NCBI RefSeq assembly: GCF_963675165.1 | Contig: NC_087387.1 | Coordinates: 1,123,001-1,187,000 of the forward strand | DNA from: Halichondria panicea | Taxonomy: Eukaryota > Porifera > Demospongiae > Suberitida > Halichondriidae | Direction: 5' to 3' | DNA length: 64,000 nt | In this document: one piece after another, positions 15,811-36,945 of the stretch | How the letters are laid out: every line of letters starts with the position of its first letter | Position numbering within the stretch: position 1 is the stretch's first letter | Notes under the pieces: model-generated | What the model saw: only the letters and a program-made list of their open reading frames with translations | The model's database searches: none | Told to the model about the DNA's origin: nothing | Position numbers and translations under genes: made by a program

Positions 15811-17926
15811 TGTCCACAGCTACTCCAAAAGAAATGATATGAGCATTACCAAATAATGTGATAAACTGACCGTCTTTAGTGAACACTGACACACGCTTGT
15901 TAGTAACCTCAGCTATATAAACAAAACAAGTGACACACACACCATAAGGGCAAGACAGATCTCCTTGTCCATTTCCTTTCTTTCCAATCGAGCGAATAAA
16001 CCGACCATCCATAGTGAGCACTTGAACACGATGATTACAACAGTCAGTGACATACATCATTTGTTCATTGTCCACTGTGACATCCTGTGGGTGGTTAAAA
16101 TGCTCATTACCAGTTCCGTATGAACCAATCTGCTTGACTGGCTCCAGCTCTGTTGTCAACACTTGGACTCTGTGATTGTCTTGATCGCACACAAACACTT
16201 GATCACCAGCGACTGCTATCCCTCGAGGGTAGTTGAGTTCTTTTGGACCACGTCCCTTCGTCCCAAACCTCTTCAGCAGATCTCCTCTTTTGTTGAACTT
16301 GTACACACAGTGTTTGCCCTTGTCACAGACATAGATGTTGTCCTCCTTGTCTACTGCCACACCAGAGATATTGCGAAACCCATGCTTTGATTTGCTGATG
16401 CTTCGAATTTGTTTTCCTTTCTTGTCAAACAACAAAACATCACCATCATAGTCAGTTACAATCAGTTCTTCTGATGAGTTGAATGCCATATATTGAGGTT
16501 TGTTGATTCCTCTTATCACCCTCACTGGTTTGTCCAGCTTGGTGGGGGGTATTTTGATGAACACAGAGAAGGGGCTTCCTGGGATGGGCTGGTCGTCTAC
16601 TGAGATCAGGAGGTGGTGTCGACCACGTACCCTAGGGGTGTACTCAACGCTGTACACTCCACCCCTCACAGGCACTGCTTGCAGTTGTTGGGTCGATTGA
16701 TCAACTAGCGATTTCAGTACTGCTTGTGGTTTGCCTTGTTTTGAACTGATATAGACATTCAGCCTTGCATATTTGTCAACTTCAGCTGTTTTGATGCCGT
16801 CTCCTTTCACAATCGGCTTTCCTTCATGTACAATAATGTTGTTCTCGCACAACTTCTTGAGATCCTCACAAACAAACACTTTGACTCCAAAATCATCTTT
16901 CTCCACTGGATCAGGATTGGCTGCTTCCTTCCCTCGCTTCACCACCTCGGCATCGATTCGACTCACCACCTGCTCTTGCATCGTAATCAGCTCTTCATCA
17001 CTTGCATTCTCCAGTGTACACTCTACAAAGTCAATCAAACTCTGAGCAGTGCCCAGGGACAGGTCCAGACCCTTCTCTTGAACCGTCAGCTTCTCCATCC
17101 TTGAATCAGCCAAAGCAGAAGATTCTCGTAAAACACGGACTTTGCATCGATCGAGAATATCGTGTAGCTCCTGGAACTTGGCATTCACTTGTCTCTCTGT
17201 CAGTTCTTTCTGGGCCTGGATCTTCTGTTTAGTTCCTTTCACTTGATTCACAGCGGTGCTCAGATCAGGCAGTAGGTTCTTGAGTGGGGAGAGGTGCTCC
17301 GTCAGCTTTTTGCGAGTTGCGGGGGCGGCTTTCTTTACAAATTCGTAATTGTGTCCAGCGTGTTCAATAACGATACAGTCTCGACAGATGAGCTTGTTGC
17401 AATCGAAGCAGAAAATCTTTTTTAGTTCCTCGTGATCCTCGCATTTTGGGGGTGATGGGCTTTCGAATGTTAGTTCTTTCACTCCGCCCTGTTTGAGCTC
17501 GTCCAGAGTGGAGATGGCATGTCCGGCAAATACTTTCATTTTATGAGATTTCACACAATCGTCACAGATAAAACTGACACACTGTCGGCAGAATGCAGTG
17601 GCCTTTCCCCCAGAGCACATTTCACAGGTGGTCTCCAACTTTCCGTGGGCTTTCTCCATCCTCGAGTGGAGTGCTTTCATCCGGTTGATGAAGAACGCAG
17701 TGGGTAGTCTGTCAGGGTTGTTGTCTGGCAATAGAGTGGGCTCACGACAGTCGGGGCAGGGGAACGGCTGGTTGGGTTGGTAGCGACTGGAGAGTGTGAG
17801 GATACATTGCTTGCAGTAGTAGTGACAACAAGGGAGCAGCTTTGGCTCCTGGTAGCGGTCATGACAGATGCCACAGGTCACTTCTTGCTCGAGATCAGCA
17901 ACAACTGGATCAGGTCCTTCGGCCAT
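15761..17926 (-). CDS. TRIM-NHL protein, copy 1 (721 aa)
   Basis: Single uninterrupted coding exon. Order of domains: RING (C18-C60), B-box 1 (C101-H136), B-box 2 (C162-H192), coiled coil (about 200-330), filamin-type Ig repeat (about 345-460, ending GSPFSVFIKIPPT) and six NHL blades (about 465-721), i.e. the TRIM2/TRIM3/TRIM71 layout. Known relatives are cytoplasmic RING E3 ubiquitin ligases, and several bind RNA through the NHL propeller. Here the filamin loop is the short class A (IIVHEGKPIVKG). B-box 1 has its own version (SFICDD). The variable NHL pairs between the conserved D and N/K are KG, QD, CC and VT; in blade 5 the conserved D itself is E. The start at 17926 sits 13 nt after a 5'-UTR acceptor. 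Confidence 0.92.
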   Translation of the reverse strand: MAEGPDPVVADLEQEVTCGICHDRYQEPKLLPCCHYYCKQCILTLSSRYQPNQPFPCPDCREPTLLPDNNPDRLPTAFFINRMKALHSRMEKAHGKLETTCEMCSGGKATAFCRQCVSFICDDCVKSHKMKVFAGHAISTLDELKQGGVKELTFESPSPPKCEDHEELKKIFCFDCNKLICRDCIVIEHAGHNYEFVKKAAPATRKKLTEHLSPLKNLLPDLSTAVNQVKGTKQKIQAQKELTERQVNAKFQELHDILDRCKVRVLRESSALADSRMEKLTVQEKGLDLSLGTAQSLIDFVECTLENASDEELITMQEQVVSRIDAEVVKRGKEAANPDPVEKDDFGVKVFVCEDLKKLCENNIIVHEGKPIVKGDGIKTAEVDKYARLNVYISSKQGKPQAVLKSLVDQSTQQLQAVPVRGGVYSVEYTPRVRGRHHLLISVDDQPIPGSPFSVFIKIPPTKLDKPVRVIRGINKPQYMAFNSSEELIVTDYDGDVLLFDKKGKQIRSISKSKHGFRNISGVAVDKEDNIYVCDKGKHCVYKFNKRGDLLKRFGTKGRGPKELNYPRGIAVAGDQVFVCDQDNHRVQVLTTELEPVKQIGSYGTGNEHFNHPQDVTVDNEQMMYVTDCCNHRVQVLTMDGRFIRSIGKKGNGQGDLSCPYGVCVTCFVYIAEVTNKRVSVFTKDGQFITLFGNAHIISFGVAVDSDGFVYVCSQESVVVF

Positions 17927-17939
17927 CGTTAGTTAAGAT

Positions 17940-18141
17940 CTGGGGAATGCATTTGTACAACATTTATAAAAGCATGAAACTATTCTATAAATATAAAAAT
18001 TAAATACTGTAACTTCGCTAGAAATTGAGTATACAAGAATGTTGAATCTGTGAATAATAGTTTGCACTAAGTGATCAATTAGGTCAAGCTAAGCTAAACC
18101 TCTGCAGCTAGTTGAAAAAACGGGTACCTGAAAAAACTTAC
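17940..18141 (-). promoter_or_regulatory. 5'-UTR intron of TRIM copy 1
   Basis: Donor GTAGGTAAGT with exon end at 18142 and acceptor CCCCAG before 17939, as in the other copies. The non-coding first exon lies to the right of 18142. Its start is not defined. Confidence 0.55.
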
Positions 18142-18616
18142 CTACTATTTATAAGAACTTCCTAGATCCTTTAATTTCAACAATTACAAGCCTTTGTTTT
18201 GCATGTACCTTGTACTGGTACATGCTACGCCCATTACACAATGTTATAAATCTGACCAGATACGCCCACTTTTTTGTTTCAACACTGGCCCACACTTTCT
18301 TTCAATATGAAAGTACATGTATGTACAACAATTCTACACAACTTGGTAGTAACATCTATATCTCCCTGAGCACTGGGCATGAGATGCCTTGATCCCAAGC
18401 CACACTGAATGGAGGCCTTGTAGGAGGCTAGGGATGCTTCTATTAAAAGCTGTCTTGGTATCTTTCAATTTAAAATTATAATTATCAGCGTACTAGGTAC
18501 ACAAATATTGAGGAATGCATAATTATAAGTATGTGTTCAATACATGTACATGTATATAACTGGTAAAAATGTTTGCCAAGTTTATAAGTCGTTGAACAAA
18601 ATAATGTTCGATGTGT

Positions 18617-22159
<3,543 letters not shown>

Positions 22160-22219
22160 TGATACAACGGTTTCTATCGTAATATTTTCAGGGATGTCTT
22201 GCACTTCTCTGGTTTCATC

Positions 22220-22789
22220 CTAGACTGGGGGGAGGGGCTGCTCTTGTACCTCAAATGTAGCTTGCTGTGTAATGAACGTGGCTTCTGCTGCTAATGCTTG
22301 AAACATCATCACCTGTTTGTTGAGCTCACAAACTAGGGACTGGGCCGTGTAGGGGTCAAATTGTCCATCTTCAGAGCTTGGTTGGTCATCAGTGGGTACT
22401 GGTACTTCATCTTGTTCATTGAGATTGTCACTTTTAGTGAGGTTATTGAGATCTGATTGATAGTGGAGTCTCTCAAGCAGTGGCTCTGCTCTCTCTGTAG
22501 TTATGTAATGGGTCCATGCAACTGATGCAGCTTCAGATACAGAGTGTGCTAGGTACTTGTCCATTTTCACTTGTAATAAGATGGTAAAGATCCTCATAAC
22601 ACAATCACAAACAATCTTTCCCAAAATAGGCAGCAGGCAGGTAAAGATCATCAGTAGAACTAACTGCTTCTCAATCAAAAGTAAATTATTACATACACAT
22701 AAAACACAGATTGCTACTGCCCACACACACAAATAATAACTAAAATATAACAACAGATTCTTTATTGCACACATACACAAAACCATCAC
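22220..22789 (-). CDS. Conserved membrane-like ORF, copy 2 (189 aa, uncertain)
   Basis: Same frame and layout as copy 1: two hydrophobic N-terminal segments, then the MDKYL...QPLP polar region, overlapping the TRIM 3' end by 50 bp. It stops earlier (PLPPV) because of a stop after the shared region. Function unknown. Confidence 0.33.
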   Translation of the reverse strand: MMVLCMCAIKNLLLYFSYYLCVWAVAICVLCVCNNLLLIEKQLVLLMIFTCLLPILGKIVCDCVMRIFTILLQVKMDKYLAHSVSEAASVAWTHYITTERAEPLLERLHYQSDLNNLTKSDNLNEQDEVPVPTDDQPSSEDGQFDPYTAQSLVCELNKQVMMFQALAAEATFITQQATFEVQEQPLPPV

Positions 22790-24938
22790 TGTCCACAGCT
22801 ACTCCATTAAGATAAGTGAGATGATCATTACCAAATGATGTGACAAACTGACCGTCTTTAGTGAACACTGACACACGCTTGTTAGCATTGTCAGCAACAT
22901 AAACAACACCAGTGACACACACACCATAAGGGCAACACAGATCTCCTTGTCCACTTCCTTTCTTTCCAATAGAGCGAATAAACCGACCATCCATAGTGAG
23001 CACTTGAACTCGATGATTACTATGGTCAGTGACATACATCATTTGTTCATTGTCCACTGCAATATCCTTTGGGTAGTTAAAATGTCCATTACCAGTTCCC
23101 TTTGAACCAATCTGCTTGACTGGCTCCAGCTCTGTCGTCAACACTTGAACTCTGTGATTTTTTTGATCGCACACAAACACTTGATCACCAGCGACTGCTA
23201 TCCCTTGAGGGTAGTTGAGTTCCTTTGGACCACTTCCCTCCGTCCCAAACCTCTTCAGTAGATCTCCTCTTTTATTGAACTTGTACACACAGTGTTTGCT
23301 CCAGTCAGAGACATAGGTGTTGTCCTCCTTGTCTACTGCCACGCCAGAGATACCGCCAAACCCGTGCTTTGATTTGCTGATGCTTCGAATTTGTTTTCCT
23401 TTCTTGTCAAACACCAAAACATCACCCTCAAAGTCAGTTACAATCAGTTCTTCTGACGAATTGAATGCCATATATCGAGGGTTGTTGATTCCTCTAATCA
23501 CCCTCACAGGTTTGTCCAGCTTGGTGGGGGGTATTTTGACGAACACAGAGAAGGGGCTTCCTGGGATGGGCTGGTCGTCTACTGAGATCAGGAGGTGGTG
23601 TCGACCACGTATCCTAGGGGTGTACTCAACGCTGTACACTCCACCCCTCACAGGCACTGCTTGTAGCTGTTGAGATGATTCTTCAACTAGCGATTTTAGA
23701 GCCACTTGTATTGTATGATGCTTAAATTGTGTATTACATTCCACAAGAATCGAAAAATTGTTAGGTTTATCGATTTCAGCAGTTCTAGCTCCATCTCCTT
23801 CCACAGTGCACTTTGCTGGATCCACTTTACCATCATACACTCTCACATTGTTCTCACACAACTTCTTGAGATCATCACAAACAAACACTTCGACTCCAAA
23901 ATCATCTTTCTCCACTGGATCAGGATTGGCTGCTTCCTTCCCTCGCTTCAACACCTCGGCATCGATTCGACTCACCACCTGCTCTTGCATCGTAATCAGT
24001 TCTTCATCACTTGCATTCTCCAGTGTACGCTCTACAAAGTCAATCAAACTCTGAGCAGTGGCCAGGGACAGGTCCAGACCCTTCTCTTGAACTGTCAGCT
24101 TCTCCATCTTTGAATCAGCCAAAGCAGAAGATTCTCGTAAAACACGGACCTTGCATCGATTGAGAATATCGTGTAGCTCCTGGAACTTGGCATTCACTTG
24201 TCTCTCTGTCAGTTCTTTCTGGGCCTGGATCTTCTGTTTAGTTCCTTTCACTTGATTCACAGCGGTGCTCAGATCAGGCAGTAGGTTCTTGAGTGGGGAG
24301 AGGTGCTCCGTCAGCTTTTTGCGAGTTGCGGGGGCGGCTTTCTTTACAAATTCGTAATTGTGTCCAGCGTGTTCAATAACGATACAGTCTCGACAGATAA
24401 GCTTGTTGCAATCGAAACAGAAAATCTTTTTTGGCTCTTCGTGATCTTTGCATTTTGGGGGTGGTGGGTTTTCGAATGTTAGTTCTTTGACTCCGCCTTG
24501 TTTGAGCTCGTCCAGAGTGGAGACGATATGTGTAGCAAACACTTTCATACGTTGATGAGGTCTTACACAATCCTCACAGATGAAATTGACACACTGTCGG
24601 CAGAATGCAGTGGCCTTTCCCCCAGAGCACATTTCACAAGTGGTCTCCAACTTGCCATGGGCTTTCTCCATCCTCGAGTGGAGTGCTTTCATCCGGTTGA
24701 TAAAGAACGCAGTGGTCAGTCTGTCAGGGTTGTTGTCTGGCAATAGAGTGGGCTCACGACAGTCGGGGCAGGGGAACGGCTGGTTGGGTCGGTAGCGACT
24801 GGAGAGTGTGAGGATGCATTGCTTGCAGTAGTAGTGACAACAAGGGAGCAGCTTTGGCTCCTGGTAGCGGTCATGACAGATGCCACAGGTCACTTCTTGC
24901 TCGAGATCAGCAACAACTGGATCAGGTCCTTCGGCCAT
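22740..24938 (-). CDS. TRIM-NHL protein, copy 2 (732 aa)
   Basis: Full RING, two B-boxes, coiled coil, filamin repeat and six NHL blades in one exon. It shares with copy 5 a distinct B-box 1 tail (VRPHQRMKVFATH), KCKDHEEPKK at B-box 2, and the longer class B filamin loop (YDGKVDPAKC, then FSILVECNTQ). NHL variable sites read FEGD (blade 1), WS (blade 2), QK (blade 3), HS (blade 4), NA (blade 5) and NK (blade 6). Blade 2 has NTYVSD where other copies have NIYV. No disabling change is visible. Confidence 0.92.
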   Translation of the reverse strand: MAEGPDPVVADLEQEVTCGICHDRYQEPKLLPCCHYYCKQCILTLSSRYRPNQPFPCPDCREPTLLPDNNPDRLTTAFFINRMKALHSRMEKAHGKLETTCEMCSGGKATAFCRQCVNFICEDCVRPHQRMKVFATHIVSTLDELKQGGVKELTFENPPPPKCKDHEEPKKIFCFDCNKLICRDCIVIEHAGHNYEFVKKAAPATRKKLTEHLSPLKNLLPDLSTAVNQVKGTKQKIQAQKELTERQVNAKFQELHDILNRCKVRVLRESSALADSKMEKLTVQEKGLDLSLATAQSLIDFVERTLENASDEELITMQEQVVSRIDAEVLKRGKEAANPDPVEKDDFGVEVFVCDDLKKLCENNVRVYDGKVDPAKCTVEGDGARTAEIDKPNNFSILVECNTQFKHHTIQVALKSLVEESSQQLQAVPVRGGVYSVEYTPRIRGRHHLLISVDDQPIPGSPFSVFVKIPPTKLDKPVRVIRGINNPRYMAFNSSEELIVTDFEGDVLVFDKKGKQIRSISKSKHGFGGISGVAVDKEDNTYVSDWSKHCVYKFNKRGDLLKRFGTEGSGPKELNYPQGIAVAGDQVFVCDQKNHRVQVLTTELEPVKQIGSKGTGNGHFNYPKDIAVDNEQMMYVTDHSNHRVQVLTMDGRFIRSIGKKGSGQGDLCCPYGVCVTGVVYVADNANKRVSVFTKDGQFVTSFGNDHLTYLNGVAVDSDGFVYVCNKESVVIF

Positions 24939-24951
24939 CGTTAGTTAAGAT

Positions 24952-25151
24952 CTGGGGAATGCATTTGTACAACATTTATAAAAGCATGAAACTATATTCT
25001 AATATAAAAAATTAAATAGCAACTTCGCTAGAAATTGAGTATACAAGAATGTTGAATCTATGAATAATAGTTTGCACTAAGTGATCAATTAGGTCAAGCT
25101 AAGCTAGACCTCTGCAGCTAGTTGAAAAAACGGGTCCCCGAAAAAACTTAC
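24952..25151 (-). promoter_or_regulatory. 5'-UTR intron of TRIM copy 2
   Basis: Conserved GTAAGT donor and CCCCAG acceptor immediately upstream of the start codon, with the same structure as copies 0 and 1. Confidence 0.55.
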
Positions 25152-25623
25152 CTACTATTTATAAGAACTTCCTAGATCCTTTAATTTCAACAATTACACA
25201 AGCCTTTGTTTTGCATGTACCTTGTACTGGTACATGCTACGCCCATTACACAATGTTATAAATCTGACCAGATACCCCCACTTTTTTGTTTCAACACTGG
25301 CCCACACTTTCTTCAATATGAAAGTACATGTACATGTATGTACAAAATTTCTATGGTAGCAACATTGATATCTCCCTGAGCACTGGGCATGAGATGCCTT
25401 GATCCCAGGCCACACTGAAGATGGAGGCCTTGTAGGAGGCTAGGCTATTAAATAGCTGTCTTGGTATCTTTCAATTTAAAATTATAATTAATCAGCGTAC
25501 TAGGTACACAAATATTGAGGAATGCATAATTATAAGTATGTGTTCAATACATGTACATGTATATAACTGGTAAAAATGTTTGCCAAGTTTATAAGTCGTT
25601 GAACAAACTAATGTTCGATGTGT

Positions 25624-29740
<4,117 letters not shown>

Positions 29741-31899
29741 TGTCCACAGCTACTCCAAAAGGAGAAATGATATGACCATTACCAAATGATGTGACAAACT
29801 GACCGTCTTTAGTGAACACTGACACATGCTTGTTATCATAATCAACAACATAAACAAAACCAGTGACACACACACCACGAAGGTAAAACAGATCTCCTTG
29901 TCCACTTCCTTTCTTTCCAATCGAGCGAATAAACCGACCATCCATAGTGAGCACTTGAACACGATGATTATAATAGTCAGTGACATACATCATTTGTTCA
30001 TTGTCCACTGCAACATCCTGTGGGTAGTTAAAATGCTCATTACCAGTTCCCTTTGAACCAATCTGCTTGACTGGCTCCAGCTCTGTCGTCAACACTTGGA
30101 CTCGGTGATTTTTCTGATCGCACACAAACACTTGATCACCAGCGACTGCTATCCCTCGAGGGTATTTGAGTTCCTTTGGACCACTTCCAATCGTCCCAAA
30201 CCTCTTTAGCAGATCTCCTCTTTTGTTGAGCTTGTACACACAGTTTTTTTGGCTGTCACAGACATAGATGTTGTCTTCCTTGTCTACTGCCACACCAGAG
30301 ATAAGGCCAAACTCATGCTTTGATTTGCTGATGCTTCGAATTTGTTTTCCTTTCTTGTCAAACACCAAAATACCACAGTTCCAGTCAGTTACAATCAGTT
30401 CTTCTGATGAGTTAAATGCCATATACTGAGGGTTCTTGATTCCTCTTATCACCCTCACTGGTTTGTCCAGCTTGGTGGGGGGTATTTTGACGAACACAGA
30501 GAAGGGGCTTCCTGGGATGGGCTGGTCGTCCACTGAGATCAGGAGGTGGTGTCGACCACGTACCCTAGGGGTGTACTCAACGCTGTACACTCCACCCCTC
30601 ACAGGCACTGCTTGCAATTGTTGAGATGATTCATCAACTAGCGATTTTAGAGTCACTTTAGTGTTTGAAGAAAATTGTTGTGGCTGGTGTGTATTGATTG
30701 AAAAGCAAGTAGGTTTATCGATTTCAGCATTTTTAGCTCCATCTCCTTCCACAGTGCACTTTGTTGGATCCACTTTACCGTCATACACAATAACATTGTT
30801 CTCACACAACTTCTTGAGATCCTCACAAACAAACACTTCAACTCCAAAATCATATTTCTCCACTGGATCAGGATTGGCTGCTTCCTTCCCTCGCTTCACC
30901 ACCTCGGCATCGATTCGACTCACCACCTGCTCCTGCATCGTAATCAGCTCTTCATCACTTGCATTCTCCAGTGTACGCTCTACAAAGTCAATCAAACTCT
31001 GAGCAGTGGCCAGGGACAGGTCCAGACCCTTCTCTTGAACCGTCAGCTTCTCCATCTTTGAATCAGCCAAAGCAGAAGATTCTCGTAAAACACGGACCTT
31101 GCATCGATCGAGAATATCGTGTAGCTCCTGGAACTTGGCATTCACTTGTCTCTCTGTCAGTTCTTTCTGGGCCTGGATCTTCTGTTTAGTTCCTTTCACT
31201 TGATTCACAGCGGTGCTCAGATCAGGCAGTAGGTTCTTGAGTGGGGAGAGGTGCTCCGTCAGCTTTTTGCGAGTTGCGGGGGCGGCTTTTTTGACAAATT
31301 CGTAATTGTGTCCAGCGTGTTCAATAACGATACAGTCTCGACAGATGAGCTTGTTGCAATCGAAACAAAAAATCTTTTTTAGCTCCTCATGATCTTCGCA
31401 TTTTGGGGGTGGTGGGCTTTCGAATGTTAGTTCTTTCACTCCGCCCTGTTTGAGCTCGTCCAGAGTGGAGATGGCATGTCCGGCAAATACTCTCAATCGT
31501 TTATGAGACTTCACACAATCTTCACAGATGAAATTGACACATTGTCGGCAGAATGCAGTGGCCTTTCCCCCAGAGCACATTTCACAAGTGGTCTCCAACT
31601 TGCCATGGGCTTTCTCCATCCTCGAGTGGAGTGCTTTCATCCGGTTGATGAAGAACGCAGTGGGCAGTCTGTCAGGGTTGTTGTTTGGCAATAGAGTGGG
31701 CTCACGACAGTCGGGGCAGGGGAACGGCTGGTTGGGTCGGTAGCGACTGGAGAGTGTGAGGATGCATTGCTTGCAGTAGTAGTGACAACAAGGGAGCAGC
31801 TTTGGCTCCTGGTAGCGGTCATGACAGATGCCACAGGTCACTTCTTGCTCGAGATCAGCAACAACTGGATCAGGTCCTTCGGCCATCGTTAGTTAAGAT

Positions 31900-32109
31900 C
31901 TGGGGAATGCATTTGTACAACATTTATAAAAGCATGAAACTATTCTAATATAAAAATTAAATACAACTTCGAGCTTCGCTAGAAATTGAGTAGATCTATA
32001 CAAGAATGTTGAATCTGTGAATAATATTTTGCACTAAGTGATCAATTAGGTCAAGCTAAGCTAGACCTCTGCAGCTAAGTTGAAAAAACGGGTACCCCAA
32101 AAAACTTAC
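31900..32109 (-). promoter_or_regulatory. 5'-UTR intron of TRIM copy 3
   Basis: Conserved donor/acceptor pair upstream of the start at 31886. The intron is slightly longer than in other copies because of small insertions near 31970-32000. Confidence 0.53.
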
Positions 32110-32589
32110 CTACTATTTATAAAAACTTCCTAGATTCAACAATTACAAGCCTTTGTTTTGCATGTACCTTGTACTGGTACATGCTACGCCCATTACACAA
32201 TGTTATAAATCTGACCAGATACGCCCACTTTTTTGTTTCAACACTGGCCCACACTTTCTTCAATATGAAAGTACATGTACATGTATGTACAACAATTCTA
32301 CACAACTTGGTAGCAACATCGATTGATATCTCCCTGAGCACTGGGCATGATATGCCTTGATCCCATGCAGACCGCACTGAATGGAGGCCTTATAGGAGGC
32401 TAGTGATGCTTCTATTAAATAGCTGTCTTGGTATCTTTCAATTTAAAATTATAATTATCAGCGTACTAGGTACACAAATATTGAGGAATGCATAATTATA
32501 AGTATGTGTTCAATACATGTACATGTATATAACTGGTAAAAATGTTTGCCAAGTTTATAAGTCGTTGAACAAACTAATATTCGATGTGT

Positions 32590-36233
<3,644 letters not shown>

Positions 36234-36375
36234 TCATCTCCGTGGGGACATCAACGTGTGCATCGTTGTCTTGCATTGCTATGACTTCATCACTTTGCTG
36301 CCGTGTGGTGTTTTGTGATACAACGGTTTCTATCGTAATATTTTCAGGGATGTCTTGCACTTCTCTGGTAACATC

Positions 36376-36945
36376 CTAGACTGGGGGGAGGGGCTGCTTT
36401 TGTACCTCAAATGTAGCTTGCTGTGTAATGAACGTGGCTTCTGCTGCTAATGCTTGAGACATTATCACCTGGTTGTTGAGCTCACAAACTAGGGATTGGG
36501 CCGTGTAGGGGTCAAATTGTCCATCTTCAGAGCTTGGTTGGTCATCAGTGGGTACCGGTACTTCATCTTGTTCATTGAGATTGTCACTTTTAGTGAGGTT
36601 ATTGAGATCTGATTGATAGTGGAGTCTCACAAGCAGTGGCTCTGCTCTCTCTGTAGTTGTATAATGGGTCCATGCAACTGATGCAGCTTCAGATACAGAG
36701 TGTGCTAGGTACTTGTCCATTTTCACTTGTAATAAGATGGTAAAGATCCTCATAACACAATCACAAATGATCTTTCCCAAAATAGGCAGCAGGCAGGTAA
36801 AGATCGTCAGTAGAACTAACTGCTTCTCAATCAAAAGTAAATTATTACATACACATAAAACACAGATTGCTACTGCCCACACACACAAATAATAACTAAA
36901 ATATAACAACAGATTCTTTACTACGCACATAAACAAAACCATCAC
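36376..36945 (-). CDS. Conserved membrane-like ORF, copy 4 (189 aa, uncertain)
   Basis: Same structure and stop position as copy 2 (ends PLPPV). It differs in a few residues such as ELNNQVIM. It overlaps the TRIM 3' end by 50 bp. Confidence 0.33.
   Translation of the reverse strand: MMVLFMCVVKNLLLYFSYYLCVWAVAICVLCVCNNLLLIEKQLVLLTIFTCLLPILGKIICDCVMRIFTILLQVKMDKYLAHSVSEAASVAWTHYTTTERAEPLLVRLHYQSDLNNLTKSDNLNEQDEVPVPTDDQPSSEDGQFDPYTAQSLVCELNNQVIMSQALAAEATFITQQATFEVQKQPLPPV

Noticed and set aside
16163-17783. Several plus-strand frames of 60-92 residues opposite the TRIM genes
   Set aside because: Shadow frames of the long TRIM coding exon, repeated in each copy.
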